Notes: a model not told the origin generated them from the sequence alone. A stretch of DNA of 64,000 bases from HXMU1420-2 sp017643305 (GCA_965217135.1 OZ244249.1:3844001-3908000), one strand, 5' to 3'. Shown: positions 26,620-35,627, counted from the first letter of the stretch. Translations and numbers: made by a program.

Positions 26620-27482
26620 TGACACGACACACGGCTACCGCCATCGGATTTGGCGCAGTTCTTTTATGGGCCTTGTTGGCCTTGTTGACCGTAGGCACGG
26701 AGCCGACGCCGCCTTTCCTGCTGAACGCGATATGTTTTTCAATCGGTGGCTGTGTTGGGCTGGTCTGGACAGCAGCCAGCGGCGGGCTTGGCCAGCTGCG
26801 GGCCGTACCAATGCGGGTCTATATCTTTGGCACGCTGGGGCTCTTTGGCTATCACGTGCTGTATTTTTCCGCTCTGCGGCTGGCCCCGGCAGCTGAAGCG
26901 GGTTTGATCGCCTATCTCTGGCCCTTACTGATCGTTCTGTTTTCCGGCCTTTTGCCCGGGGAACGGTTGAAAGCCGGGCATCTGCTGGGCGGTGTCCTGG
27001 GCTTTGTCGGAGCCGCGTTGATCATTTCAGGCGGCGGCGCAGGATTTGCCCCAGAAAATGCGCCCGGTTATGGGCTGGCTTTGCTCTGTGCGCTGACATG
27101 GTCGGGCTATTCCGTCCTGTCCCGGCGGTTGGGCCATGCGCCCACCAGTTCCGTCACTGTCTTCTGTCTGGCCACTGCTGTGCTGTCCGCCCTGCTGCAC
27201 GTTCTGTTGGAACCCACGGTCTGGCCGAAGGGCGCACTTGGCTGGGCATCGGCGATCGGGCTGGGTCTTGGGCCTGTAGGGCTGGCCTTTTATGTCTGGG
27301 ATATCGGCGTGAAGCGGGGAGACATCCAGCTTCTCGGGACCAGTTCTTACGCAGCGCCGCTTTTGTCGACACTGATTCTGGTCGCTGTTGGCATCGCCGC
27401 GCCCAGTTGGACGCTTGCGCTGGCCGCGCTAATGATCACCGGCGGTGCGGCGATTGCCGCGCGCGCCAGTTTTACTGGCTAG
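26619..27482 (+). CDS. EamA/DMT family transporter
   Basis: A 287-residue membrane protein with about ten hydrophobic helices in two EamA repeats, for example ATAIGFGAVLLWALLALLTV at the start and an AAPLLSTLILVAVGIAAPSW stretch near 245-264. Its ATG shares a base with the LysR stop codon (TGATG), so the two are coupled, which suggests LysR controls export of a metabolite. The substrate cannot be inferred. Its 3' end overlaps the convergent YdcH gene by 4 bases. Confidence 0.88.
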   Translation: MTRHTATAIGFGAVLLWALLALLTVGTEPTPPFLLNAICFSIGGCVGLVWTAASGGLGQLRAVPMRVYIFGTLGLFGYHVLYFSALRLAPAAEAGLIAYLWPLLIVLFSGLLPGERLKAGHLLGGVLGFVGAALIISGGGAGFAPENAPGYGLALLCALTWSGYSVLSRRLGHAPTSSVTVFCLATAVLSALLHVLLEPTVWPKGALGWASAIGLGLGPVGLAFYVWDIGVKRGDIQLLGTSSYAAPLLSTLILVAVGIAAPSWTLALAALMITGGAAIAARASFTG

Positions 27483-27643
27483 GACGACAATCGGTGAATT
27501 TCTTCTTTAAGTCGTAGCTTTTGCTTCTTCAATTCTGCCAACATCAAATCGTCAAACCCGGGTGCCCTCTGCGCTTGCGCGACTTCGTCGTTCAGATGAG
27601 CATGCTTCTTTTTCAGTTCTTCCAGGTGCGATATGACGCTCAT
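27479..27643 (-). CDS. YdcH family (DUF465) small coiled-coil protein
   Basis: A 54-residue protein, MSVISHLEELKKKHAHLNDE followed by VAQAQRAPGFDDLMLAELKK and QKLRLKEEIHRL. This is the two-helix YdcH/DUF465 pattern with the conserved H-L-x-x-E and L-K-x-x-K-L-x-L-K-x-E-I motifs. The ATG at 27643 follows AAAGGAGG, supporting it over the longer frame. Its function is unknown and it is widespread in Rhodobacteraceae. Confidence 0.88.
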   Translation of the reverse strand: MSVISHLEELKKKHAHLNDEVAQAQRAPGFDDLMLAELKKQKLRLKEEIHRLSS

Positions 27644-27723
27644 GGCAGTCCTCCTTTGGTGAAGTTGCCCTAGGATTGGAGCACAATCCACGCGATCTGT
27701 CACGCTGCAGTCGCATAAAATTG

Positions 27724-28497
27724 CTAGCGCCGCGGTTCGGCCCAGCCGAGTACCGCCGCATCGCGCAGGACAGCAGCGATATCTGGAGCATAGCTGTCGC
27801 CATCGATTTCATGCCGGTCTCCCGAGTGCAGCACCACCGGCGAGTGCAGGCAAAACGCCGCCTTCCCACCTTTGCGGGCGCGCAGAATTACCAGATGTGG
27901 GACATGTCCGGCGCGCGGGGCCAGAGGCAGCAGTTCCAGCGACCCCAGCCGCCCGTCACAGGCCGCCAGCAGGTCCGGTACGTGTGACGCGCGGTGGATC
28001 ATGTGAAGATACCCTTTGGGGGCAAGGCGCCGGGTTGCCACATCAATCCAGTCCGCCATCGGCGTATCTTCGCCGCGCGCCTGCCCACGCCCGTCATCGG
28101 GGCTGATGGTATGGGCGTCAGCCCGGAAATAGGGCGGGTTGGCGATGACATGGTCAAACCGCTGCTGGCGCAGATCGGCTGGCAGAGCGGCTATGTCGGC
28201 CTCAACCACGGTCAGATCAGCCTGATTGTCCACCGCGTTCCGACGGGCCAGCGTGGCATAGGCCTCCTGCCGCTCCACCCCGGTCAGCCGCAGGCCGGGC
28301 ACCCGCGCTGCTAGGCACAGCGCCGCAGCCCCGGCCCCACAGCCCAGATCCAACACCGTCTGCCCGCCGCGCGCTGGAACGGACGCAGCCAGCAGAACCG
28401 GATCAATCCCCGCGCGATACCCGCCGCGCGGCTGCCACAGGGACAGGCGCCCACCCAGAAAAGCGTCGCAGGTTAAGTCAAGATCTGGCCCGGTCAT
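27724..28497 (-). CDS. TrmN6-like tRNA (adenine) N6-methyltransferase
   Basis: A 257-residue SAM-dependent methyltransferase. The SAM-binding motif TVLDLGCGAGAAALCLAAR is near residue 47 and the adenine N6-methylase signature NPPYF is near 118. The start, LTCDAFLGGRLSLWQPRGGYRAG, is typical of the tRNA1(Val) A37 N6-methyltransferase family (YfiC/TrmN6). The start overlaps the stop of the DUF2007 gene by 4 bases, a common pair in Rhodobacteraceae. The actual target nucleotide is not proven by sequence. Confidence 0.85.
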   Translation of the reverse strand: MTGPDLDLTCDAFLGGRLSLWQPRGGYRAGIDPVLLAASVPARGGQTVLDLGCGAGAAALCLAARVPGLRLTGVERQEAYATLARRNAVDNQADLTVVEADIAALPADLRQQRFDHVIANPPYFRADAHTISPDDGRGQARGEDTPMADWIDVATRRLAPKGYLHMIHRASHVPDLLAACDGRLGSLELLPLAPRAGHVPHLVILRARKGGKAAFCLHSPVVLHSGDRHEIDGDSYAPDIAAVLRDAAVLGWAEPRR

Positions 28498-28709
28498 TTG
28501 CCTAGAGGGATCTCATTGTCGCGCATGGCCCGTACAGCGCGGTCGTAATCTTCGTCCCGGACCATCATCCGACGCGGGAATATACCAATCCCACCTTCCA
28601 GAACGCTCATGTTTACGTCCAACTGAAAGCATTCTATACCCTCGCCCTGAAGCAGGGCAGAAGCAAAAGCCATGATCGTAGGATCGGTGCTGCGCAGAAG
28701 TTCCTTCAT
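28494..28709 (-). CDS. DUF2007 domain protein
   Basis: A 71-residue protein, MKELLRSTDPTIMAFASALL and onwards, with a ferredoxin-like DUF2007 pattern (helix after the first strand, then GIGIFPRRMMVRDEDYDRA). DUF2007 is annotated as a putative signal-transducing or sulfurtransferase-regulating domain, but no function is shown. It is translationally coupled to the methyltransferase gene. The ATG at 28709 was preferred over the start at 28760, which lacks family similarity before the methionine. Confidence 0.85.
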   Translation of the reverse strand: MKELLRSTDPTIMAFASALLQGEGIECFQLDVNMSVLEGGIGIFPRRMMVRDEDYDRAVRAMRDNEIPLGK

Positions 28710-28765
28710 AATTGGATTTCTAGAAACAAGTTGACCGGGATGTCGAGCCTGGCCTCGCAAAAGTG

Positions 28766-29764
28766 ATGGATATCAGAACGACAGCCAAACCACATGAGCA
28801 ACTGGCCAGCCTGCTGGCCGAGGATCTGGGCGCCGTGAACACGCTGATCCGGGAACGGATGGCGTCGGAACACGCACCGCGCATCCCCGAAGTGACCGCG
28901 CATCTGGTGGAAGCGGGCGGCAAACGACTGCGTCCAATGTTGACTTTGGCAGCGGCGCGGATGTGCGGCTATGGCGGCCCGCATCACGTGCATTTGGCCG
29001 CGACGGTGGAATTCATCCACACCGCGACACTGCTGCATGACGACGTGGTCGACGAAAGTGCCCAGCGCCGGGGTAGGCCCACGGCCAACCTGCTGTGGGA
29101 CAATACTTCCAGCGTTTTGGTGGGCGACTACCTGTTTGCGCGCAGTTTCCAGCTGATGGTGGAAACCGGATCACTGCGGGTGCTGGACATCCTGGCCAAT
29201 GCCGCCGCGACCATCGCAGAAGGTGAAGTGTTGCAACTGACCGCTGCGCAGAACCTGAAAACCAACGAGGCGATTTACCTGCAGGTCGCACGCGGCAAGA
29301 CCGCCGCGCTGTTTTCAGCCGCGACCGAAGTGGGTGGCGTGATCGCAGGGGTGAACGAGGATCAGGTCAAGGCGCTCTATGACTATGGCGATGCGCTGGG
29401 GATCGCATTTCAGATTGCCGACGACCTGTTGGATTATCTCGGCGACACCTCGGCCACGGGCAAGAACATCGGCGACGATTTCCGTGAACGCAAACTGACG
29501 TTGCCGGTGATCAAGGCCGTGGCGCAGGCGACCGAGGACGAGCATGCGTTCTGGACTAGGACCATCGAAAAGGGCGACCAGCGCGACGGCGACCTCGATG
29601 CAGCACTGCGTCTGATGGGCAAATACGGCACGCTCGATGCCACGCGGGACGACGCGCTGGGCTGGGCTTCCAAGGCGCAGGCTGCGTTGGAGACCCTGCC
29701 TACACATCCGATCCGTGACTTGCTGCACGACCTGTCAGCTTACGTGGTCGCGCGGCTGAACTGA
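28766..29764 (+). CDS. ispB: Polyprenyl diphosphate synthase (ubiquinone side chain)
   Basis: A 332-residue trans-prenyl synthase that makes the long polyprenyl tail of ubiquinone (decaprenyl in most Rhodobacteraceae, so ddsA is an alternative symbol). Seen: GGKRLRPMLTL near residue 51, the first Asp-rich motif LLHDDVVDES near 89, GDYLFARSFQLM near 118, and the second Asp-rich motif QIADDLLDYLGD near 218. The start codon could also be the GTG just before ATG. It is divergent from DUF2007 and convergent with ispE; the triple-hairpin element separates the latter pair. Confidence 0.92.
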   Translation: MDIRTTAKPHEQLASLLAEDLGAVNTLIRERMASEHAPRIPEVTAHLVEAGGKRLRPMLTLAAARMCGYGGPHHVHLAATVEFIHTATLLHDDVVDESAQRRGRPTANLLWDNTSSVLVGDYLFARSFQLMVETGSLRVLDILANAAATIAEGEVLQLTAAQNLKTNEAIYLQVARGKTAALFSAATEVGGVIAGVNEDQVKALYDYGDALGIAFQIADDLLDYLGDTSATGKNIGDDFRERKLTLPVIKAVAQATEDEHAFWTRTIEKGDQRDGDLDAALRLMGKYGTLDATRDDALGWASKAQAALETLPTHPIRDLLHDLSAYVVARLN

Positions 29765-29770
29765 GGAATG

Positions 29771-29832
29771 CGAATTGTCGTCAATTCGTACTGAAGGCGT
29801 GAACGACTTCAGCTCAATTCGTTGACGAATTG
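29771..29832. repeat. Triple-hairpin intergenic element, copy 2
   Basis: Same architecture as 21576-21634. (a) 29771-29788 is CGAATTGTCGTCAATTCG, identical in all 18 bases to copy 1. (b) 29791-29812 has arms CTGAAGGCG and CGACTTCAG around TGAA (one internal mismatch). (c) 29815-29832 has arms CAATTCG and CGAATTG around TTGA. The 2-base gap and the 22-base length of (b) match copy 1, while its sequence differs completely. The CGAATTG/CAATTCG words could also pair between (a) and (c). It lies between the stops of ispB and ispE, which converge. Confidence 0.8.
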
Positions 29833-29834
29833 TA

Positions 29835-30656
29835 CTACCGCAGGTGGCAGTTGGTCACCCACCAGTCGGGGTGTGCATCACGCAGGGTTGCGGCACCGTT
29901 TGCCGCAGCGGTTTCGCTTTCGAACAGACCGAAGCAGGTTGCGCCTGATCCCGACATGCGGGCCAGCTGGCAGCCGGCCAGTTTCGCCAGCTCTTCCAGT
30001 ACCGCGCCGATCACCGGCTGCAATGCGATTGCTGGCGCCTGCAGATCGTTGCGTTGCTGCCCCAGCCAGCGCACTGCCGCGTCCGGGCCGCCGCCCTCAG
30101 GCCAGGGCTCCATCGGCGGGTTGGATTTGCGATCCAGCGCGTCGAATACCGCCCCTGTTGGCACTGGAACACCCGGATTGACGAGAACGGCGTGCATAGG
30201 CTCCATGAACAGCGGCAGCACATAATCCCCGATGCCCTGCATATGGGCAGCGTGCGCCACGGTACAGACCGGTACGTCAGCCCCCAGCACGATCGGGTCA
30301 AATGGCACGGGTTGGCCTGACATCTGCTCCAACGCGCGGATCGCTGCTGCAGCGTCCGAAGACCCGCCACCGACACCTGCCGCTGCGGGAAGTTGCTTGT
30401 CCAGCTCGATCGCCACGGGCAGGCCGAATCGCTCCGCCGCCTTCCAGCACAGATTGGTTTCATCCGACGGCACACCCTCTGCAAAAGGGCCCACCACGGT
30501 CAGCGCCATTTCCTCTGCACGCGTCACTCGCACCGTATCGCCGACATCGGCAAACACCACGTAGCTATCCAGCAGGTGATAACCATCCGACCGCTGGCCG
30601 GTGACATGCAGTGTCAGGTTGATCTTAGCCGGGGCAAAGGCCTCAGTCGTCACCAT
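29835..30656 (-). CDS. ispE: 4-diphosphocytidyl-2-C-methyl-D-erythritol kinase
   Basis: A 273-residue GHMP kinase of the non-mevalonate isoprenoid pathway, phosphorylating CDP-methylerythritol. Seen: FAPAKINLTLHVTGQRSDGYH at the N-terminus (Lys near 10), the ATP loop PAAAGVGGGSSDAAAAIRAL near 89-108, and the C-terminal RMSGSGATCFGLFES near 233. It has the family's normal length. It overlaps the end of the TPR protein gene by 14 bases on the same strand. The neighbouring polyprenyl synthase uses the same isoprenoid precursors. Confidence 0.94.
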   Translation of the reverse strand: MVTTEAFAPAKINLTLHVTGQRSDGYHLLDSYVVFADVGDTVRVTRAEEMALTVVGPFAEGVPSDETNLCWKAAERFGLPVAIELDKQLPAAAGVGGGSSDAAAAIRALEQMSGQPVPFDPIVLGADVPVCTVAHAAHMQGIGDYVLPLFMEPMHAVLVNPGVPVPTGAVFDALDRKSNPPMEPWPEGGGPDAAVRWLGQQRNDLQAPAIALQPVIGAVLEELAKLAGCQLARMSGSGATCFGLFESETAAANGAATLRDAHPDWWVTNCHLR

Positions 30657-32361
30657 TGGCGACCTTCAAAGGCGGCGCTCCCTCTTCAGCCAGCACGTCG
30701 TCCAGCCCGACCTGCAGCTTGCGGCGAATGCGCTCAGGGTCGGCCTCTCCGTCGGTGTCGTCAGGATCGATGACGCTTAGCGCACGTTTCCATTGGAATT
30801 CGGCTTCGCGCTTGCGGCCCACGGCCCAGTACACATCGCCCAGATGGTCGTTCACCACCGGGTCCACTGGCATCAGTTCCACCGCCGTTTCCATGTGGCC
30901 TACCGCCTCTTCATACCGGCCGAGGCGATATAGCACCCAGCCAAGACTATCGACGATATAGCCGCTTTCGGGCCGGGCGGCGACAGCGCGTTCGATCATC
31001 TCCAGCGCTTCGTCCAGCTTGATCTGTTTTTCGACCAGCGAATATCCGAGATAGTTCAGAACCTGCGGTTGGTCCGGGCGCAATTTCAGCGCCTTGCGGA
31101 AATCGGCCTCAGCCGCAGGCCAGTCATCCAGCCGTTCATGGGCAATGCCACGCGCATAGAGAAGGAACCATTGCGACGGCGCACCTTCTTCGGTGAACTC
31201 CAGAGCGCGGTCATAGGCGCTGGCGGCTTCTTCGTACCGTTCTTGCTGGCGGAACAGATCGCCCAGCGACGAATGCACCAGTGGCAGTGTCGGGTAATCC
31301 AGCGCCAGCCGTTCCAGCACCTCGATGGCCGCATCGGGCTTGGCCGCGCGGCGCAGCGCCTCAGCCCGACCCAGTTCGGCAGCGTGGTGGTCGGGGCTGC
31401 TGGGCGGGACCAGCTTGTAGGTCGTCACGGCCAGGTCGTACTGACCCAGTTCATCCAGTAGATCGGCACTGAGCAGCAGCGCGTCAATGTGATCGGGCCG
31501 CAGGTAGGTCGCAACGCGCGCATAGATCAGCGCGTATTCATCAGAGGCTTCGCCGTTCAGCGCCGCGCCAACGGAAAAGAACACTTCGGCCATGCCATCG
31601 GACACCGAAGTGACATGGGTGAATGGCAAACGTTGCCCTGATGCCAGCCGGTCGGCCACGCTGGTCAGGCCCGGGTCAAACCCTGCGCCAAAAGTTGTGG
31701 CCATCATTTCCAATGCTTCGCTGTTGCGGCCCAGCTGCGACAGGATTTCCACCCGGGCCAACGCCCCCCGGCGGGTCATCGGACCACCGCCAATAGACTG
31801 GAACACTGCTTCGGCCTCGGCATAGGACCCGGTCTGCCCCAACGCCAGCGCCTTGTGGTACATCGCGAACCCGCGCAGGCCGCTCTGGCCGGACACCTCA
31901 TCAAACTTGGCCATCGCAGCGTCGATGTCGCCCGTACCCAGATAGGCCCAGGCATCCAGCAGACCATCAACCAGCGGGCCAATGCCGTCGGCTTCCAAAT
32001 CCCGTGCCAGGATCCGATCGAACTGGCTGTTTTTGATCTGGCCCGCCGTCAGCACCATGTTTGCGACCTGGCTGCGCAGGTCCTGTTCCACCATCAGCTG
32101 GGCAATGGGCAGCGCCCGGTCGATTCGGCCCAGCGAAAGCTGCGCCTGCACCACGCTTTCCATCAGGTCCGGGTTGTTCTTGTCCCGCTGTAGGGCCTGC
32201 GTGTGATACCGCGCGACAACCTCAAAATCGCTTGCATAAACAGCCGCTTGCCGACCGGCCAGATAGGCCCCTGCGGCGGTGCTGTCAGCCAGGGTCACGG
32301 AGGGGAGCGTCAGCCCCACAAGACATACGGCCAGCGCCGCTTTGCGAATGATGGAATTCAC
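30643..32361 (-). CDS. Exported tetratricopeptide repeat protein
   Basis: A 572-residue protein starting at GTG 32361, which gives a clean signal peptide (NSIIRKAALAVCLVGLTLPSVTLA). The rest is tandem TPR helices. The clearest repeats are at about 330-520, such as HSSLGDLFRQQERYEEAASA and VLNYLGYSLVEKQIKLDEAL, followed by an IVDSLGWVLYRLGRYEEAVGH block, the typical end of this Rhodobacteraceae family. It is a periplasmic or outer-membrane scaffold by prediction; partners are unknown. It is upstream of ispE, with overlap. A longer form from 32421 would add a non-signal extension. Confidence 0.87.
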   Translation of the reverse strand: MNSIIRKAALAVCLVGLTLPSVTLADSTAAGAYLAGRQAAVYASDFEVVARYHTQALQRDKNNPDLMESVVQAQLSLGRIDRALPIAQLMVEQDLRSQVANMVLTAGQIKNSQFDRILARDLEADGIGPLVDGLLDAWAYLGTGDIDAAMAKFDEVSGQSGLRGFAMYHKALALGQTGSYAEAEAVFQSIGGGPMTRRGALARVEILSQLGRNSEALEMMATTFGAGFDPGLTSVADRLASGQRLPFTHVTSVSDGMAEVFFSVGAALNGEASDEYALIYARVATYLRPDHIDALLLSADLLDELGQYDLAVTTYKLVPPSSPDHHAAELGRAEALRRAAKPDAAIEVLERLALDYPTLPLVHSSLGDLFRQQERYEEAASAYDRALEFTEEGAPSQWFLLYARGIAHERLDDWPAAEADFRKALKLRPDQPQVLNYLGYSLVEKQIKLDEALEMIERAVAARPESGYIVDSLGWVLYRLGRYEEAVGHMETAVELMPVDPVVNDHLGDVYWAVGRKREAEFQWKRALSVIDPDDTDGEADPERIRRKLQVGLDDVLAEEGAPPLKVANGDD

Positions 32362-32460
32362 CAGTGATCTGCCCTTTTTCGGTTTGGCGAAGAGGCTAAG
32401 CGCTAAAAGGCCCCTGCGCAATGGCGCAGGAGCCCTTCAAACGGATCGTTCCGCCAAAGT

Positions 32461-34098
32461 TTACATATTTGGGTAGTTCGGCCCGTCGCCGCCCTGTGGC
32501 GTGACCCAGGTGATATTCTGACTGGGGTCCTTGATGTCACATGTCTTGCAGTGCACGCAGTTCTGGAAGTTGATGACGAACTTGTCGTCCACCACCTCGT
32601 ACACGCCTGCCGGACAATACCGCTGCGCCGGTTCTGCATATTTCGGCATGTTGACCTTTATCGGTACATCCAGATCCGCCAGATGCAGGTGTGCGGGCTG
32701 GCTTTCCTCATGGTTTGTCATTGAGAAAGACACGTTGGTCAGCCGGTCAAAGCTCAGCGTGCCATCGGGCTTGGGATAGTCGATGGGTTTATGCTTGCTG
32801 GCACTTTCGGTGGCGGCGGCGTCGGTTTTGCCGTGGCGCAGCGTGCCGAACAGCGACAGTCCAAACAGGTTGTTCGTCCACATGTCGAATCCGCCCAGCG
32901 CCAGCGACGGCATCAGACCCCATTTAGACCACATCGGTTTGACGTTGCGGACCTTTTTCAGATCTTTGCCGATGGGGCCGGAACGCACCTCTTCTTCGTA
33001 GGAGGTCAGCTCATCACCGGACCGCTCAGCCTTGATGGCGTCATAGGCAGCCTCGGCTGCGGCCTTACCCGACAGCATCGCATTGTGGTTGCCCTTGATG
33101 CGCGGCACGTTGACCATGCCCACCGAACAGCCCAGCAATGCCACGCCGGGCGCCACCATCTTGGGCATGGACTGATAACCACCTTCGGTGATCGCCCGCG
33201 CGCCATAGGCCACGCGTTTGCCGCCCTTCAGCAGCTCGGCCACCATAGGGTGATGCTTGAAACGCTGGAATTCCATGTAGGGGAACAGGTACGGGTTCTT
33301 GTAGTTCAGGTGCACCACGAAACCCACATACACCTGGTTGTTGTCGAGGTGGTAGATGAAAGACCCACCGCCCGCATTCGACCCAAGCGGCCAGCCCATC
33401 GTGTGGGTGACAGTGCCTTCGCGATGCTTGTCCGGGTCGATTTCCCAGATTTCCTTCATGCCGATGCCGAATTTCTGCGGCTCTTTACCGGCCTGCAGAT
33501 CGTATTTCGCGATGACTTCCTTGGCCAACGACCCACGCACACCTTCGGACAGGAACACGTATTTGCCGTGCAGCTCCATCCCCGGTTCGGTGTTCGGCCC
33601 GATGGAGCCGTCAGCTTCAAGACCGAAGACACCGGCAACCACGCCTTTGACTTCGCCATTGTCGCCATAGACCAGCTCAGAACAGGCCATACCTGGGAAG
33701 ATTTCCACACCCAGTTCTTCGGCCTGTTCGGCCATCCAGCGGCATACATTGCCCATGGAGACGATGTAGTTGCCGTGGTTGTTCATCAGCGGCGGCATCG
33801 GCCAGTTGGGGACGCGCAGTTGCCCGGCTTCGCCCAGGACATAGAAGTTGTCTTCCTTCACCGGCACAGTCACCGGTGCGCCTTTGTCTTTCCAGTCTGG
33901 GATCAACGCGTCGAGCCCGGACGGATCCAGCACCGCGCCGGACAAGATGTGCGCACCAACTTCGGACCCTTTTTCCAGAACAACGACGTTCAGGTCGGCA
34001 TCCAGTTGCTTGAGCCGAATCGCTGCCGACAGCCCGGCAGGACCGGCGCCGACGATAACGACATCATACTCCATCGATTCGCGTTCAATCTCGGCCAT
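32461..34098 (-). CDS. Electron transfer flavoprotein-ubiquinone oxidoreductase
   Basis: A 545-residue FAD and 4Fe-4S protein on the inner membrane that passes electrons from ETF (fed by acyl-CoA and other dehydrogenases) to ubiquinone. Seen: FAD motif DVVIVGAGPAGLSAAIRL near residue 12, LSGAVLDPSGLDALIP near 51, and the C-terminal cluster ligands in RYCPAGVYE (near 495) and FQNCVHCKTCDIKDP (near 514). The ATG at 34098 follows AAGGAGC. An acyl-CoA dehydrogenase at 47691 is a plausible indirect donor. Full length for the family. Confidence 0.96.
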   Translation of the reverse strand: MAEIERESMEYDVVIVGAGPAGLSAAIRLKQLDADLNVVVLEKGSEVGAHILSGAVLDPSGLDALIPDWKDKGAPVTVPVKEDNFYVLGEAGQLRVPNWPMPPLMNNHGNYIVSMGNVCRWMAEQAEELGVEIFPGMACSELVYGDNGEVKGVVAGVFGLEADGSIGPNTEPGMELHGKYVFLSEGVRGSLAKEVIAKYDLQAGKEPQKFGIGMKEIWEIDPDKHREGTVTHTMGWPLGSNAGGGSFIYHLDNNQVYVGFVVHLNYKNPYLFPYMEFQRFKHHPMVAELLKGGKRVAYGARAITEGGYQSMPKMVAPGVALLGCSVGMVNVPRIKGNHNAMLSGKAAAEAAYDAIKAERSGDELTSYEEEVRSGPIGKDLKKVRNVKPMWSKWGLMPSLALGGFDMWTNNLFGLSLFGTLRHGKTDAAATESASKHKPIDYPKPDGTLSFDRLTNVSFSMTNHEESQPAHLHLADLDVPIKVNMPKYAEPAQRYCPAGVYEVVDDKFVINFQNCVHCKTCDIKDPSQNITWVTPQGGDGPNYPNM

Positions 34099-34307
34099 CT
34101 GGCGCTCCTTGTTGCTGTAGCCTGTGCGAAATTTTCTTTCGCGGCTGATTAGCCGGTGTGCCATCCATAGGTCAATTGCAACTGAGCGTCACAGGGCCGC
34201 ACTGCAGCATTGCAAAGTATGAAAAGGCAAAAAAACATCACCCGTGGCGCATGTAATCCAATTAAGGTCGCCCTGCGGCGCTGCCGCCAAACCAGGAGGA
34301 GAGAGAA

Positions 34308-34616
34308 ATGGCCGTTTCCATGCAGGTGATCTATCCGATCACCGACGAAACCAAGTTTGACTATGATTACTACCTCAGCACCCATATGGGGCTGGTTGGG
34401 GAACATATGGGCGAACATATCGACAGTACTGTCGTAACCAGGGGCGTTGCCGGTGGGCCGGATGTCCCGCCGTCGATCCATGCGGTGGCGACGATCGTCT
34501 TTGCGGATCAGGCTGCGATGAACGCTGCTTTGGCGAAATCAGGTCCGGTGGTGGGCGACATCCCGAATTTCTATAACGCTAAGCCTACGGTCCTGTTCGG
34601 CGAAGTGGTCGCCTGA
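34308..34616 (+). CDS. EthD family protein
   Basis: A 102-residue dimeric alpha/beta-barrel protein of the EthD type: MQVIYPITDETKFDYDYYL at the start, the conserved H in STHMGLV near residue 27, VATIVFADQAAMNAAL near 63, and PNFYNAKPTVLFGEV at the end. EthD proteins occur in oxidative breakdown pathways, but this one stands alone. A GGAGGAGAG ribosome site precedes the ATG. Substrate unknown. Confidence 0.85.
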   Translation: MAVSMQVIYPITDETKFDYDYYLSTHMGLVGEHMGEHIDSTVVTRGVAGGPDVPPSIHAVATIVFADQAAMNAALAKSGPVVGDIPNFYNAKPTVLFGEVVA

Positions 34617-34781
34617 TACACTGCATTCAAAGCGGTGGCGGCGGATCGCTCGACGGTTCATCGCCACCATCAATCACCGCTGGATAGATCCCGTAAAATC
34701 CTAAAACCTGCCTCTTGCGACGAGTTAGACCACCCCTTCAGCCACACGTGAACGCCCGCCTCTGCGCCGGTTCATATTTAG

Positions 34782-34964
34782 CGACGGCACGCCAAAAAAG
34801 CGTTTTTGACCGCCCTAGTTGTAGGCACCCTTCTGACCCTGATCGACCATGACGATGTGTTGCTAGCCGGGGAACGTCCTCCAATCGCCAAGATGGCGCT
34901 GACCCAGTGTGTTAAATTTTGTGTGTCCACGTGGGGCGCAGTCACCGGCAAGCTTGCAGCCTAG
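34782..34964 (+). pseudogene. NrtS-like nitrate/nitrite transporter remnant
   Basis: A 60-codon frame without a usable ATG, directly after an in-frame TAG at 34779-34781. It reads RRHAKKAFLTALVVGTLLTL, then IDHDDVLLAGERPPIAKMAL and TQCVKFCVSTWGAVTGKLAA before its TAG at 34962-34964. The pattern, with two helices, a hydrophobic ALVVGTLLTLI and a C-V-S-T-W-G-A end, matches the small NrtS family. Another stop (TGA, 34749) lies further upstream in frame. The N-terminus seems lost, so I call it a remnant, although a TTG start at 34806 could still make a short peptide. Confidence 0.5.
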
Positions 34965-35048
34965 CGAAAAATACAAATTCCTGAATGATTTGATTGAAAT
35001 CTGACGTTTCGTCAGTCTGAACCCGTCCATGGGCGGAGGTGCAGACTA

Positions 35049-35627
35049 TGCAAGCTGAAGAGTTCTTTAATCAGAGATGTCTGCCCATACGCACAATGAT
35101 GGTTTCGGTTACCTCAACGGCGCGCAAGGTCAGTTCGTCGACAGAACAGAGGAATAGCAGCTGCGGCGCGAGCGTGAACACCTGCTGGAACACAAAACTC
35201 GCAACCGCGAGATAATTGAAGAAAAGAGCAGACAGCAGGAATGTCTGGCGACCCGGCTGGCCAAGTATCTGTCCCCGCAGATTTACGACTTGCTCTTTTC
35301 CCAAACCAGAGAAGAGTCGCACCGCTCTTCGCGCAAGAACCTAACCGTGTTCTTTTCCGACATCGTGCAATTCACCGACCTCAGCGACACCCTGAAACCC
35401 GAAAGGCTGGCGCTGGTCATCAACACATATCTCTTGGAAATGGCCTCCATCGCGATCGAGTGCAGTGGCACGATAGAAAAATTTATCGGCGACGCGATCC
35501 TGGTATTTTTCGGCGACCCCGAAACAGAGAGCAAAGTCGAAGACTCTCTACACTGCACGGAAATGGCGATCCGTATGCGCCAACGCGTCGAGGAACTGCG
35601 CGAAATGCAGCGCGAATTTGAAAGCCG
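35049..35627 (+). pseudogene. Class III adenylate/guanylate cyclase, disrupted and truncated
   Basis: A GGAGGT site precedes ATG 35049 (MQAEEFFNQ). The frame then shifts to one that reads DGFGYLNGAQGQFVDRTEE, hits a TAG at 35155-35157, and continues QLRRERE, TRLAKYLSPQIYDLLF, LTVFFSDIVQFTDLSDTL and IEKFIGDAILVFFGDPETES. The metal-binding Asp residues of the first half of the cyclase fold are there. Homology stops near 35610 (VEELREM), and the frame then runs into the 3' end of soxR, so the second half (substrate-specifying and transition-state residues) is absent. It lies just after the NrtS remnant and probably decayed with it. Confidence 0.72.

Noticed and set aside
32791..34152. Plus-strand frame of 453 codons opposite the ETF-QO gene
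   Set aside because: It is His-rich as expected from antisense of the real gene, with no family, start context or conservation signal.
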